Below, in pieces: positions 48,601 through 58,801 of a DNA stretch of 64,000 bases. Source of the stretch: Pseudomonas tensinigenes (GTDB lineage Bacteria > Pseudomonadota > Gammaproteobacteria > Pseudomonadales > Pseudomonadaceae). The stretch lies in contig NZ_CP077089.1 of NCBI RefSeq assembly GCF_014268445.2, positions 5,191,501-5,255,500 of the forward strand, read 5' to 3'. A program made the translations under genes and the position numbers. Position 1 is the first letter of the stretch; each line of letters begins with the position of its first letter. The notes under the pieces were generated by a model. That model worked only from the letters and a program-made list of their open reading frames with translations. It was not told the origin of the DNA and did not search any database.

Positions 48601-50470
48601 GGACATCGAAGATATCACTCATGTGATCTATGAATTGCCCGGAACACTGGCAGACGGCAGCGCTCAACTGGCGCACTGGGAGATGGAAATCACGCAGATG
48701 GTCAGCGACCTTGCCGAATGGTCCGACCGTGCTCCGGCAGGCCCTTTGGGGTTGAACATGATCGCGGCTGATCGAGCCACGCAACGGTTTGAGCGCCGAG
48801 CGTTCAGTCGGCAACTGGAACACTTCTGGCGTAGTCGACAAAACAGCAAAACAGAACTCAGGCTCAATGCGTTCGACGCCAATCTGCGGGTGATCGGCGA
48901 TCTGCCGACGCTGGCGGCCGACTTCAGCCATGTCACCCAACTAACCTTGCAAGGCAACGAAGCGCTGTCCGGCACCGAGGGGTTCCTGAGCTGCTTTAGC
49001 GGACTTGAGGCACTGGAAATGCGCGGTTTTGCCTTGGGTCAAGTACCCCTGGCCCTGTCTCGTATGCCCAAGCTGAAAACACTGGTATTGAGCAACTGTG
49101 GCGTTGCTCTGGAAGAAGCCGGGCAAGCTGCGTTGTCCTCGCTGTCCCGACTGACCATGCTGGATATGTACAACAACCCACTGGGCGACACCCCTGACGT
49201 TTCTGCATTGAGAGCACTGACCTTCATCGACCTCTCCAGAACCGGGATCGAGCAGATTCCCCCCGGCCTGCTCGAATTGCCGGTACTGGAAACCGCGATC
49301 CTTCATCAAAACCGCATCAGCGTGCTGCCAGAGGCACTTTTTCAGCTGTCCCCGGACGCCAGCAATGGTTTTGACTTGAATCAGAACCCACTGTTGCCGG
49401 CCATGCGCGAGCGGATAAAAACCCACTGGCAAGCACAGGGCATTAATTTTGGCGTTTCCGTCCCGCAGGAAAACAGCCTGTTGGCCCGCGAGCTGTATCC
49501 GCATCTGACCGATTCGCGGCTCGACGAACTGGTTTACAGCCTGCCCGGCACACTGGCCGACGGGCACCTTGAACTGATACGCCGACGCGGCGAGCTGACG
49601 TCCCTGATCAGTGATCTCGAAACCTGGACCACACAGACTCCAGTCGATCCCGTCAGCAATGCCCCGCTGCCCCCCGAAACCTTGCTGCAGGAGCGCGAAC
49701 GCCGGGAACAATTCAAGACAAGCCTGGAGTATTGCTGGCGCCGAATCGTCACCGCGGGTCAAAGCGAAATCAGTTTCACCTCGAACCTGCCGATCATCGG
49801 TGAGCTGCCGACGCTGTCCGCTGACTTCAGCCACATACTTGCACTGAACCTGACGAGCAGCAGCTTCACATCGCCTCGTCTCGGTCGATTCCTCGAGCGT
49901 TTTGCCAACCTGCACGCACTTGCCATAGAAGGCTACCAACTGGGGGACATTCCCTACGCGGTTGCAGCCATGGAAAACCTGACGGAACTGAGCCTGATCG
50001 ACTGCCGTGTCACCCTTACCGAGGACACCGCGAATGCATTGCGCAACATGATCAATCTCAATCGACTCAACTTGAGAAACAACATGCTGGGCCGAGTCCC
50101 CGACCTCAGTCAGATGACCGCACTGGCCAGACTGGATCTGAACAACACGGGACTGACAGACATACCGCCGGGTTTATTCAGTAGCGCGCGCCTTGATAAT
50201 GCCAACCTGGGCAACAACGGCATCAGCGAATTGCCCATCGAAATCATGGACGCCGACACTACCGATTTCGACTTCAACGGCAATCCGCTATCCCCGACCA
50301 GTCAGCAAACCCTCAATGTTTACCACAGCAGAAGGGCTGCGCGATTGGCGCTGACGCGAAGAACCCGACAGGAATTCGACGCGTTCGAAGACGACTCGTT
50401 TTCCAGTGGCGCCGAAGCCAGGCCGTACATCGACTCTTCCGGAAGCTCCGCTGACCTGGTCGTCGACTAA
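42608..50470 (+). CDS. Giant leucine-rich-repeat protein with DUF6543/dermonecrotic-toxin-like N-terminus
   Basis: A 2620-residue protein starting at the ATG at 42608, which AAGGA precedes by 8 nt; an ATG at 42542 has no ribosome site. Residues ~1-600 resemble DUF6543, including the hydrophobic stretch GIASAVIQTAAFIIAPFVPFLGEMMMAYMAYQFLDEVFEGIVEW near 455-500, a possible membrane-insertion element. From residue ~1085 to 2590 there are five tandem modules of ~302 residues. Each has a helical LPGTLADG...W..EL...DL..W segment, DLPVLNADFSHV, and an LRR set (LEMRNFALGQVP, LDLQGNRLG, LPPGL). The acidic Ser-rich tail follows directly, with no NEL E3-ligase domain visible. No signal peptide. Probable secreted effector or toxin, by inference. 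Divergent from aruC, convergent with argR. Confidence 0.85.
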   Translation: MYPTAEQHTAPRQIVDSRQPDAHYLHLKDSLPDWLGNASPTRRNALKNTLPVMPLKLQGLPVAQHQALKALNAAHWSAQNAVDQRLAHLQDARAFAEPLLKAALKAQFNLDLDVRTTFLHLYIPVTTPVFSIKTGARTWKVSLLDAALHNFEEKETVDDAYEADSTYITVPTRNGRPLGEEDVDPALPAQPSLSDVFDTLPGIKQQMSIPAFTRLCRKLDIGAQYMTYLEDNLGISDGQTAAALRQQVDKSQQAGLKAALQFARMSGDISDSWFRTISALADGIPHMRINGHSVLCHSLTMMAAPLADIVLFAPPTYELRSAARVVVYVPNDPEHPIKEYASSAAFEVELTRQLRSADYQNFFSRFINHEQRGFFFSSLNTRLSRVTWHPPQAGSSEAPWRDEPLDKPKLQLNPTPISGELWEHLYQGKLNKILNDAAVIAVATAAVDSKARWALWDSFVGIASAVIQTAAFIIAPFVPFLGEMMMAYMAYQFLDEVFEGIVEWAHGQNTEALEHLFGCLESLVQLGAFAVGGGIAVSEFRNVLPKEIVAFIDRFKPVKMPDGQTRYWAPDLARYEQKTAPDHSSTPNGLGLHQHQGKQVLSLDEAHYAVTESQIPGQYRIDHPTRSDAYKPLLRHNGNGAWHTELEQPLEWDSPTALRRIGHTIEAFTPAQRERILQVSGFDHEALRLMHVDQAPLPPLLADSITRFRIDQDLQLFIEQMASELPEQQRAADPLTQLQLLSEYGRWPAGKRLRLTDQQGLVIWQSAADETLPLTDIHLNNLRDGDVLKTLLQTLNEQDAKALSGETFAGPDLSLEVRTRNLRQQLLQVAKAQRGVLFDARYQAIETPEDPLITCITQHQSTLPLPVTQALLNSATGDELLQISEGQLPQRQQDLIQIATAQVRITRAYEGLELDSTSNPDTDTLVLHSLRNLPGWSGDVRLEIRDEHYAGALLDSTGRVDAPSQKVLVRQTDGRYQPFDDRGQQLHAVADIYSSILYALPDTERQALNLQIDQAPQLKSAIRARPLDRANLRVAISLPPAPETQLETLRLVGRGGHQPTFGLSEAYLPPGGLAEPAPLEPVQVIYRGYTAQEAEDFALSFNQDPVAIRNELARLRGELGQLQDDLRLWEQQVPANNPATGLPLTAIERRAARQSRTNLRIDLERCWRRELRSSAGYILQIRDPIIGDLPVLNADFSHVILLSINGSARTGAVDGFLQRFPRLMYLDIQNLNVPNLPPAISTMSSLRNLTVRNCGIALPADSRSLFSPLSELQVLDLQGNRLGATPDVHAIPSLRYINLDNTNITTLPDGLLNHPRLATGRFDGNRIVDIPEAYFELSAVLSDGFSFANNPLSAVSRERAKIYYQRTSKHFGILPERADLNRAMNLFPVLDTERATELLYRLPGTLVDGRARLARWETELHQMQNDLAQWTNNVPDVHPETGLALTMSERVNERLARQGFSIKLEQFWRERSPAAPSLRNSRLQASVEFIGDMPVLEADFAHVGALLLDGNKNVSALRPFLQRFQNLTQLELSFFDLESGTLSSIDAQQLVTLRLKDCGVVNTPQNQAALTAMNQLQTLELRGNPLGTFFDLNLLPSLKYLDVSDTGLRELPPGIADHPRLRSALFSENNISEMPDALFDLPADRSDGIDLADNPQLSLATRERIKTYYRRTGQDFDVLADPADITLARELFPALDTVEASEVIYDLPGNLADGRTQLYTWKTELEGLKRDLRAWALQVPQHDPVTGAAIDAIEMYNNYTARSEFAQRLQNFWQSRSSTSSMREDHFFANLAFSGNMPRLTADFSHVSTLNLIGTPAIGEIASFIDRFPNLHVLEMRNFALGQVPANLARLSELRELTLSSCGITFTPEGQTLLQSLSELERLNLSHNTLVQIPDLAGLPMLNDIRLINTGLANVPNGLATHSNLRTALLNDNAITDLPESFFTMDIDLADGINLAKNPLSTATRDRIKAHYAAIGYDFGVLPDLADITTAQQLFPDLDIEDITHVIYELPGTLADGSAQLAHWEMEITQMVSDLAEWSDRAPAGPLGLNMIAADRATQRFERRAFSRQLEHFWRSRQNSKTELRLNAFDANLRVIGDLPTLAADFSHVTQLTLQGNEALSGTEGFLSCFSGLEALEMRGFALGQVPLALSRMPKLKTLVLSNCGVALEEAGQAALSSLSRLTMLDMYNNPLGDTPDVSALRALTFIDLSRTGIEQIPPGLLELPVLETAILHQNRISVLPEALFQLSPDASNGFDLNQNPLLPAMRERIKTHWQAQGINFGVSVPQENSLLARELYPHLTDSRLDELVYSLPGTLADGHLELIRRRGELTSLISDLETWTTQTPVDPVSNAPLPPETLLQERERREQFKTSLEYCWRRIVTAGQSEISFTSNLPIIGELPTLSADFSHILALNLTSSSFTSPRLGRFLERFANLHALAIEGYQLGDIPYAVAAMENLTELSLIDCRVTLTEDTANALRNMINLNRLNLRNNMLGRVPDLSQMTALARLDLNNTGLTDIPPGLFSSARLDNANLGNNGISELPIEIMDADTTDFDFNGNPLSPTSQQTLNVYHSRRAARLALTRRTRQEFDAFEDDSFSSGAEARPYIDSSGSSADLVVD

Positions 50471-50473
50471 GGG

Positions 50474-51454
50474 TTAGCCGCGCTCAGGCGGCACCGACGA
50501 CAATTCGAACGGGCTGCTGCTGCGCCGCTGGTTGCGATCTTCCCGCGGCGTGGCACCGAAGAAATTGCGGTAGGCGCTGGAGAAATGCGGCCCCGAAGAG
50601 AAGCCACAAGACAGGCCGATCTGGATGATCGACTTGCTGGTCTGCATCAACATCTGCCGGGCCTTGTTCAGGCGCAGTTCCAGGTAGTACTGGCTCGGCA
50701 CACGGTTGAGGTATTGCTTGAAGATCCGTTCCAACTGACGACGGGATACGCACACGTGCTGGGCGATTTCGTCGGTGGTCAGCGGTTCTTCGATATTGGC
50801 TTCCATCAGCAACACCGCCTGGGTGAGCTTCGGATGACTGGAACCGAGACGGTTCTGCAACGGGATGCGCTGACGCTCGCCGCCCTCGCGGATGCGCTCA
50901 ACGACCAGCTCTTCCGAGACCGCGCCGGCCAGTTCTGCACCGTGATCACGAGCCAGCACCGCCAGCAACAGATCGAGCACGGACATGCCGCCACACGCGG
51001 TCAGGCGATCGCGATCCCAGTCGAACAGATGGCTGGTGGCGATGACTTTCGGGAAACGCTCGGCGAAATCGTCCTGCCAGCGCCAGTGCACGGCGGCGCG
51101 ATAACCGTCGAGCAAACCGAGTTGCGCCAAGGGATAAACGCCAGCGGACAGACCGCCGATGACTGTACCTGCGCGTACCAATTGCTTGAGCGCACTGCTG
51201 AGTGCCGGGGCCAACGTGGTCGGTGGCTCGTCAGCGAGCAGGAACAGTTTCTGGAAATTTTCGAGCTTGCCCGCCCATGCCTCGCCGGGCAATTGCCAGG
51301 CGCCTTCGGCCGGAGGTTCTGCTTGCAGGAACGACAGTTCGTAAACCACGTCCGGGTGTACCCGCTGAGCAACACGCAAGGCTTCCTCCGCCAGCGCCAG
51401 CGTCAACGCTTTAGTGCTGGGCCAAATCAGGAAACCAATTCGATGGGCAGTCAT
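50474..51454 (-). CDS. argR: Arginine-responsive AraC-family regulator ArgR
   Basis: A 326-residue regulator of arginine uptake and catabolism in Pseudomonas, distinct from E. coli ArgR. The N-terminal domain is DJ-1/GATase-like (IGFLIWPSTKALTLALAEEALRVA ... VRAGTVIGGLSAGVYPLAQLGLL ... LTACGGMSVLDLLLAVL). The C-terminal AraC domain has two helix-turn-helix units (LTTDEIAQHVCVSRRQLERIFKQYL, SIIQIGLSCGFSSGPHFSSAYRNFFG). Start is the ATG at 51454. Last gene of the aot cluster, though a REP pair separates it from aotP. Confidence 0.92.
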   Translation of the reverse strand: MTAHRIGFLIWPSTKALTLALAEEALRVAQRVHPDVVYELSFLQAEPPAEGAWQLPGEAWAGKLENFQKLFLLADEPPTTLAPALSSALKQLVRAGTVIGGLSAGVYPLAQLGLLDGYRAAVHWRWQDDFAERFPKVIATSHLFDWDRDRLTACGGMSVLDLLLAVLARDHGAELAGAVSEELVVERIREGGERQRIPLQNRLGSSHPKLTQAVLLMEANIEEPLTTDEIAQHVCVSRRQLERIFKQYLNRVPSQYYLELRLNKARQMLMQTSKSIIQIGLSCGFSSGPHFSSAYRNFFGATPREDRNQRRSSSPFELSSVPPERG

Positions 51455-51559
51455 GGGCGGGCGATCCGAAACGAAGAACAGTGATGAAGGCATGGGCCAA
51501 TGCTAGCCCGTAAATGAACACAAATCTTGAAACCAACCGAGATCCAGGCAGGGATCCAA

Positions 51560-51651
51560 CTGTGGGAGCGAGCCTGCTCGCGAAAGCGGTGGATCAGTCG
51601 ACATCTATGTCGGATGTCACACCGCATTCGCGAGCAGGCTCGCTCCCACAG
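51560..51651. repeat. REP pair (REPIN), inward orientation
   Basis: CTGTGGGAGCGAGCCTGCTC at 51560 and the inverted copy ending at 51650, between aotP and argR. Confidence 0.9.
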
Positions 51652-51716
51652 AGATCGCAGGCCGGCCTTCTGGCTGCGAAGCATGCACTATCACGGTGCA
51701 CAACGGCAGCTCTGAT

Positions 51717-52481
51717 TTATTTCAAACTGCCCGAGAGGAATTGTTGCAAACGTTCCGATTGCGGATTAACCAGCACTTCACGCGGGTTGCCGCTTTCTTC
51801 CACCACACCTTTGTGCAGGAACACCAACTGGTTCGACACTTCACGGGCAAAGCCCATTTCGTGGGTTACCACAACCATGGTGCGACCTTCCTGAGCCAGC
51901 GCTTGCATGACTTTCAGCACGTCGCCCACCAGTTCCGGGTCGAGGGCTGAGGTCGGTTCGTCGAACAGCATCACCTCTGGCTCCATCGCCAGTGCACGAG
52001 CGATTGCCACGCGCTGCTGCTCGCCACCGGACATGTGCCCCGGGAAGGCGTCTTTACGATGGGCCACGCCGACCTTGTTCAGGTAGTACTCGGCTTTTTC
52101 GCGCGCTTCGTACTTGGGTACGCCGAGCACGTGAACCGGCGCTTCCATGATGTTTTCAATCGCGGTCATGTGCGACCACAGGTTGAAATGCTGGAACACC
52201 ATCGACAGGCGCGAACGCATGCGTTGCAGCTGCTTCGGATCAGCGGCTTTCAGCGCGCCGTCCTTGTTCGCCACCAGTTTCAGCTCTTCGTTATTGAGCA
52301 GAATCTTGCCCGCGTGCGGCTGCTCGAGCAGGTTGATGCAGCGCAGGAAAGTACTTTTGCCGGAGCCACTGGAGCCGATGATGCTGATCACATCGCCGGC
52401 TGCCGCTTTCAGGGACACGCCCTTGAGCACTTCGTGACTGCCATAGCGTTTATGCAGGTCTTGGACTTCAAGTTTGTACAT
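51717..52481 (-). CDS. aotP: Arginine/ornithine ABC transporter ATP-binding protein
   Basis: A 254-residue cytoplasmic ATPase. [14 protein letters not shown] (Walker A), [16 protein letters not shown] (signature), [16 protein letters not shown] (Walker B) and VVVTHEM (H-loop) are complete. HisP/ArtP-like. The ATG at 52481 is preferred to the in-frame start five codons upstream. Last transporter subunit before argR. Confidence 0.93.
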   Translation of the reverse strand: MYKLEVQDLHKRYGSHEVLKGVSLKAAAGDVISIIGSSGSGKSTFLRCINLLEQPHAGKILLNNEELKLVANKDGALKAADPKQLQRMRSRLSMVFQHFNLWSHMTAIENIMEAPVHVLGVPKYEAREKAEYYLNKVGVAHRKDAFPGHMSGGEQQRVAIARALAMEPEVMLFDEPTSALDPELVGDVLKVMQALAQEGRTMVVVTHEMGFAREVSNQLVFLHKGVVEESGNPREVLVNPQSERLQQFLSGSLK

Positions 52482-52508
52482 GCGGTCGGTTCTCACAAAA
52501 ACAGTCAG

Positions 52509-53621
52509 TCAGTCGTTGAGCAAGCGCCCGTGACGCAGCGCTTCGCGCCCCGCCACCTTGGCCAGCCAGAAACCGGGTTGGGCATAACGCAGCCGTTCAA
52601 TGGCAAACAGCACCCCGGAGGTACCAGCACACACCGTGCTGAGCCGATCGGACAGAGGATCAATCACTTCAAAAATCTCATCGCCCGCCTCGACCCATTC
52701 GCCGGGCTTGCGCAGAAAACTCACCACGCCCGGATGCGGCGCGAACAGCAACTCGGTGCCTTCGAACGGCATGCCTTCACACGCTTCGTGCGCCGGGTTC
52801 GGCCACTCGCCGGTAATCAAACCTTGCTCGGCGAGGAACGCGAGAATGCCTTCAGCATAGGCCTCGGCTTCGGCGCGACCAGTGTCGGCCTGACCGCCCA
52901 GCTCAATGGTGGTCGCCAGACACGCCAGCGGAATCTGCGCATCGGGGAACTGCCGCGACAGACGCAGCCACGGCAACGAGCAGGCTTCATCGAACGAGCT
53001 GCCGCCGGAATCTTCCGCGAGCAATCCGACCTTCACATTCAGATGCGCAGCCAGCGAACGCCACTGCGGCCAGTGCTGCGGCAACGCATACATGTGCAGC
53101 GCGGCTTCGGCATCGCAGTGCAAGTCCAGCACCACATCAGCGGTGCAAGCATGGCTGAGCAACACACGTTGCATGCCTTGCAACTGGCTGCTCGCCTCCG
53201 GCAATGCCGTCAGATGATCGGCCATGGCCTGACGGATCAGACGCACATTAGCGTGCGGATCATCTCCGAGACGGTCGGCCAAAGCGGCGGCAACCGGCGC
53301 GCTCAGCTCAACAAAATCACGGTTGAAGTTCTTGCCGCTACCGGCCTCGAAACGGCCCTGGTGATTGCCTTGCAGCAACTGCCCAAGACCCAACGGGTTG
53401 GCGACCGGCACCAGCTCGATGACACCGTTGAGCAAGCCTTTGGCTTCGAGTTCGCCGAGGCGCTTTTTCAGCTCCCAGGCGGTGCGCATGCCCGGCAATT
53501 CGTCAGCGTGCAGGCTGGCCTGAATGTAGGCCTTGCGCTCGCCATGCCCGAAGCGGAACACCGAAATCTTGCGCTCGCTGCCCAGATGGCTCCACGGCAA
53601 TACGTGGTCAATGCGTTGCAT
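52509..53621 (-). CDS. aotO: Succinylglutamate desuccinylase/aspartoacylase family protein AotO
   Basis: A 370-residue putative zinc carboxypeptidase-like hydrolase. QASLHADELPGMRTAWELKKRL (HXXE), NFNRDFVEL and VVLDLHCDAEAALHMYAL are family motifs. The C-terminal RKPGEWVEAGDEIFEVIDPLSDRLSTVCAGTSGVLFA is biotinyl-lipoyl-like. It is cotranscribed with the transporter (1-bp gap to aotM). In P. aeruginosa it is reported as not needed for transport; substrate unknown. Confidence 0.88.
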   Translation of the reverse strand: MQRIDHVLPWSHLGSERKISVFRFGHGERKAYIQASLHADELPGMRTAWELKKRLGELEAKGLLNGVIELVPVANPLGLGQLLQGNHQGRFEAGSGKNFNRDFVELSAPVAAALADRLGDDPHANVRLIRQAMADHLTALPEASSQLQGMQRVLLSHACTADVVLDLHCDAEAALHMYALPQHWPQWRSLAAHLNVKVGLLAEDSGGSSFDEACSLPWLRLSRQFPDAQIPLACLATTIELGGQADTGRAEAEAYAEGILAFLAEQGLITGEWPNPAHEACEGMPFEGTELLFAPHPGVVSFLRKPGEWVEAGDEIFEVIDPLSDRLSTVCAGTSGVLFAIERLRYAQPGFWLAKVAGREALRHGRLLND

Positions 53622-53622
53622 A

Positions 53623-54321
53623 TCAGTGCTTCCGCGGGGCCAGGTAGCTCAACCAGCGACGCTCAGCCAGTTTGAACAGCTTGACCAGAATGAACGTCAG
53701 GCACAGGTAGAACACGCCGGCGGTGATGTACGCCTCGAACGGCAGATAGAACTGCGCGTTGACCGTGCGCGCCGCACCGGTGATATCGATCAAGGTGACG
53801 ATGGAGGCCAGACTGGTGGTCTGCAGCATCATGATCACTTCGTTGCTGTACTGCGGCAGCGCCCGGCGCAGGGCCGATGGCAGCAGGATGCGTTTGTACA
53901 GTTTGAAGCGCGACATGCCCATGGCTTTCGCCGCTTCGATCTCACCGTTCGGCGTGGCCTTGAGGCTGCCGGCAATGATCTCAGCGGTGTAGGCGCTGGT
54001 GTTGACGGCGAAGGCCAGGCACGCGCAGAACGTTGCGCTGGACAGCCACGGCCACAGGAAGCTTTCGCGGACCGCTTCGAACTGCGCCAGACCGTAGTAG
54101 ATCAGGAACAGTTGCACCAGCATCGGCGTGCCACGGATCACGTAGGTGTAAAGCCACGCGGCGCCGTTGACGACCGGGTTCTTCGAGACGCGCATCAGCC
54201 CCAGCGGCAGGGCCGCGAGCAGACCGAAAAACAGCGACAGCGCGAGCAGTTTGAGGGTGGTCAGCAGGCCGCCGAGGTACAGCGGCATGGCCTCCCAAAT
54301 GACGTTGTAGTCGAAGATCAT
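53623..54321 (-). CDS. aotM: Arginine/ornithine ABC transporter permease AotM
   Basis: A 232-residue inner-membrane permease. It has about five helices and the HisM-like EAA loop (SLKATPNGEIEAAKAMGMSRFKLYKRILLPSALRRALP). TYVIRGTPMLVQLFLIYYGL is typical of polar amino acid permeases. Its ATG overlaps the aotQ stop by 4 nt. Confidence 0.93.
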   Translation of the reverse strand: MIFDYNVIWEAMPLYLGGLLTTLKLLALSLFFGLLAALPLGLMRVSKNPVVNGAAWLYTYVIRGTPMLVQLFLIYYGLAQFEAVRESFLWPWLSSATFCACLAFAVNTSAYTAEIIAGSLKATPNGEIEAAKAMGMSRFKLYKRILLPSALRRALPQYSNEVIMMLQTTSLASIVTLIDITGAARTVNAQFYLPFEAYITAGVFYLCLTFILVKLFKLAERRWLSYLAPRKH

Positions 54322-55007
54322 AGATCAGCCGCCCTTACGCCTACCGAGTAGCGCTTCTCAAGTTGACGCAGGATCAGCAACGAAACACTGGTGATCACCA
54401 GGTACATCGCCGCCACTGCGAGGAAGAAGGTGAAAGGCTCACGAGTGGCATCCGCCGCCTGCTTGGCCTTGAACATCATGTCTTGCAGACCGACCACGGA
54501 AATCAGCGCGGTCGCCTTGGTCAGTACCAGCCAGTTGTTGGTGAAGCCCGGAATCGCCAGGCGAATCATCTGCGGCACCATCACCCGGAAGAACACCTGA
54601 AAACTGCTCATGCCGTACGCCATGCCGGCTTCGGCCTGACCTTTGGGAATGGCCATGAACGCGCCACGGAAAGTTTCCGACAGGTACGCACCGAAGATGA
54701 AACCGAGGGTGCCGATACCGGCGGCCAGCGGGTTCAGATCGATGTAGTCGTCATAGCCGAGCATCGGTGCGACGCGGTTGAGCAAATCCTGGCCGCCGTA
54801 GAAGATCAGCAGGATCAGCACCAGATCGGGAATCCCGCGGATCACCGTGGAATACAGATCGCCCAGCCAGGCCAGCCAGCGCACCGGCGACAGGCGCAAC
54901 GCGACACCGATCAGCCCGAGAACGATGGCCAGAGCCATGGACGACAAGGCGAGCTGAAGCGTCAGCCATGCGCCATCGAGGATGACAGCCCCGTAGCCTT
55001 TCAACAT
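54318..55007 (-). CDS. aotQ: Arginine/ornithine ABC transporter permease AotQ
   Basis: A 229-residue permease paralogous to AotM. STVIRGIPDLVLILLIFYGGQ and AFMAIPKGQAEAGMAYGMSSFQVFFRVMVPQMIRLAIP (EAA loop) identify it. HisQ-like. Second gene of the aot operon, 92 bp after aotJ. Confidence 0.93.
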   Translation of the reverse strand: MLKGYGAVILDGAWLTLQLALSSMALAIVLGLIGVALRLSPVRWLAWLGDLYSTVIRGIPDLVLILLIFYGGQDLLNRVAPMLGYDDYIDLNPLAAGIGTLGFIFGAYLSETFRGAFMAIPKGQAEAGMAYGMSSFQVFFRVMVPQMIRLAIPGFTNNWLVLTKATALISVVGLQDMMFKAKQAADATREPFTFFLAVAAMYLVITSVSLLILRQLEKRYSVGVRAADL

Positions 55008-55098
55008 GATTCAGGTCCTCGAAAGTTGGGATGAAAAAATGGCGCAAACCGCAGAGATCCTGTTGCTTGCGCCATTTCGGACTTGTCGCAGAGACGTC

Positions 55099-55872
55099 TT
55101 ACTTGCCGTAGATATCGAAGGCGAAGTACTTGTCCTGGATTGCTTTGTATTTGCCGTTTTCGCGGATGGCCGCGATGGCCGCGTTGATCTTGTCTTTCAG
55201 GGCGTCGCCCTTGCGCACTGCGATGCCTACGCCGTCGCCGAAGTATTTGACGTCGGTGAACTGTGGACCGACGAAAGCGAAGCCTTTGCCGGAATCGGTG
55301 TTGAGGAAGCCATCTTGCAGCAGGGTGGCGTCAGCCACGGTGCCGTCGAGGCGACCGGCGGCCACGTCGAGGTAGATTTCGTTCTGCGAGCCGTACGGCT
55401 TGATCTCGGCACCCAGTGGCGCGAGGACTTCGCGGGCGAAACGCTCGTGGATCGAGCCACGTTGCACGCCGATGTTCTTGCCTTTGAGCTCAGACAGGTT
55501 GTCGCTGACAACGGCGCCTTGCTTCATGACCAGACGTGCCGGGGTGTTGTAGTACTTGTTGGTGAAGTCGACCGACTTCTTGCGATCTTCAGTGATCGAC
55601 ATCGACGACAGGATCGCGTCGATCTTGCGCACTTTCAGTGCCGGGATCAGACCGTCGAACTCTTGCTCAACCCATACACACTTGACCTGCATCTGCTCGC
55701 ACAGAGCGTTGCCGATGTCGTAGTCGAAACCGACGATGCTGCCATCCGGTGCTTTCGAGGCGAACGGAGGATAAGCCGCTTCGATACCGATCTTCAGAGG
55801 TTTTTCGTCAGCGAAGGCGTTCATCGACAGCACGGACAGTGCCAGGGCGCCAAGCAGCACAAGTTTCTTCAT
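55099..55872 (-). CDS. aotJ: Arginine/ornithine-binding periplasmic protein AotJ
   Basis: A 257-residue substrate-binding protein. The signal peptide is [21 protein letters not shown]. The mature protein begins [39 protein letters not shown], a family 3 solute-binding start, and contains [14 protein letters not shown] and [16 protein letters not shown] precedes the ATG at 55872. First gene of aotJQMOP with a candidate ArgR site ~190 bp upstream. Confidence 0.94.
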   Translation of the reverse strand: MKKLVLLGALALSVLSMNAFADEKPLKIGIEAAYPPFASKAPDGSIVGFDYDIGNALCEQMQVKCVWVEQEFDGLIPALKVRKIDAILSSMSITEDRKKSVDFTNKYYNTPARLVMKQGAVVSDNLSELKGKNIGVQRGSIHERFAREVLAPLGAEIKPYGSQNEIYLDVAAGRLDGTVADATLLQDGFLNTDSGKGFAFVGPQFTDVKYFGDGVGIAVRKGDALKDKINAAIAAIRENGKYKAIQDKYFAFDIYGK

Positions 55873-56034
55873 CTCGGGACTCCATCGGTAAAGGGCAAAA
55901 ACGGCAGAGTGAGCGACAGCCCAATATGCGAATGGGTGAATCGGGAAATCGGTTGCTGCATCGGTGGGAAATTTCCGATTGAAACCGTCAGAGATTTCAA
56001 CCTCGGCCACGATGAGCGAGTGATCGGCATTCTA

Positions 56035-56071
56035 ACGACAGGCCCGAAGCCGATATTTCTTCAATGCGACA
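56035..56071 (-). promoter_or_regulatory. Candidate ArgR sites upstream of aotJ
   Basis: Minus strand TGTCGC-N8-AA starts at 56071, identical in layout to the aruC site. A second weaker TGTCGT begins at 56040, 31 bp away. Two spaced half-sites are usual for ArgR in Pseudomonas. Confidence 0.5.
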
Positions 56072-56422
56072 ACTAATTACAGATGCACAGAGAAAGCGAC
56101 TTTGGCACATTGACAGCCCTGCAATTTCATGCAGGAGCGAAAGACAGTGAACCGATCCATGTTGCAAATTGCGGGCCTATTATTCGCAAACCCTTCTAAT
56201 CCGGCAAGCGCAGCGTTGTGTCTTATTTTTCACTGGGGCTTTTAAGGCTCTAAAACGGGGCGAAGCGTTTCCCTTTGCCCCGTCGCGAGGCGGGCGGTTA
56301 CACATTCGGTTACGTGAAAGGCAGCGGGTAACAGCGGGAAATGTCTTACGGGGGAGATCGATAATTATTGGTTGGGTGGGTTTGTGTTCCGACAGCGGAC
56401 TATCCCGGCGTCTGACAAATTG
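56072..56422. other. Intergenic region upstream of aotJ
   Basis: About 350 bp holding no supported gene. Frames of 72-100 codons here have no ribosome site or family. GGGGC/GCCCC-rich patches near 56255-56290 could form hairpins. Confidence 0.4.
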
Positions 56423-56509
56423 CCTTCGCGAGCAGGCTCGCTCCCACAGGAATCTGCATTTTGTCTGAAGGTACTCGGTCAAACTGTGGGAGCGAGCCTG
56501 CTCGCGAAG
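56423..56509. repeat. REP pair, outward orientation
   Basis: CTTCGCGAGCAGGCTCGCTC precedes CTGTGGGAGCGAGCCTGCTC, ending at 56509; same outward order as the pair at 37222. Confidence 0.9.
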
Positions 56510-56543
56510 AGGCCAGCCCAGTCACCACAAAACCTCCAGACAC

Positions 56544-56578
56544 AAAAAAGCCCCGCCCGGCAAAACCGGACAGGGCTT
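56544..56578 (-). terminator. acs terminator
   Basis: AAGCCC ... CCCGG-CAAAA-CCGG ... GGGCTT forms an interrupted stem; on the minus strand it ends in TTTTTTGTG, 16 bp after the acs stop. Confidence 0.8.
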
Positions 56579-56593
56579 CCATGCTTCTAACGC

Positions 56594-58549
<1,956 letters not shown>

Positions 58550-58663
58550 CTTTCCTACCTCGGTGTAATAGTTGTTTTTGTATGACCCTGTTGTAACGGG
58601 GCGGGGGCCATAGAACCATTCGACGATGGTAGTAACAAGCCCTCGCCCACCCACGAGGGCCCG

Positions 58664-58748
58664 TGTAGGAGCTGCCGAAGGCTGCGATCTTTTGACTTTG
58701 ATCTTTAGGTGCAAGATCAAAAGATCGCAGCCTTCGGCAGCTCCTACA
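58664..58748. repeat. Long palindromic intergenic repeat, third family
   Basis: TGTAGGAGCTGCCGAAGGCT at the left is mirrored by AGCCTTCGGCAGCTCCTACA at the right; arms of about 32 bp (through GCGATCTTTTGA) around a 21-bp centre. A repeat type frequent in P. fluorescens-group genomes, located in the acs 5' region. Confidence 0.85.
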
Positions 58749-58801
58749 GGGGATTGAGGTGGTTTCTGGGGGATTGTTACCAAATCTGCCAAAGGTGTTT
58801 A

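Noticed and set aside
56169..56590. Frames of 60-100 codons on both strands between aotJ and acs
   Set aside because: They read through the REP pair and terminator, lack ribosome sites and have no family resemblance.
58664..58748. Palindrome in the acs 5' region considered as a terminator or riboswitch
   Set aside because: Long near-perfect arms without a T-run and with the sequence of a common dispersed Pseudomonas repeat.
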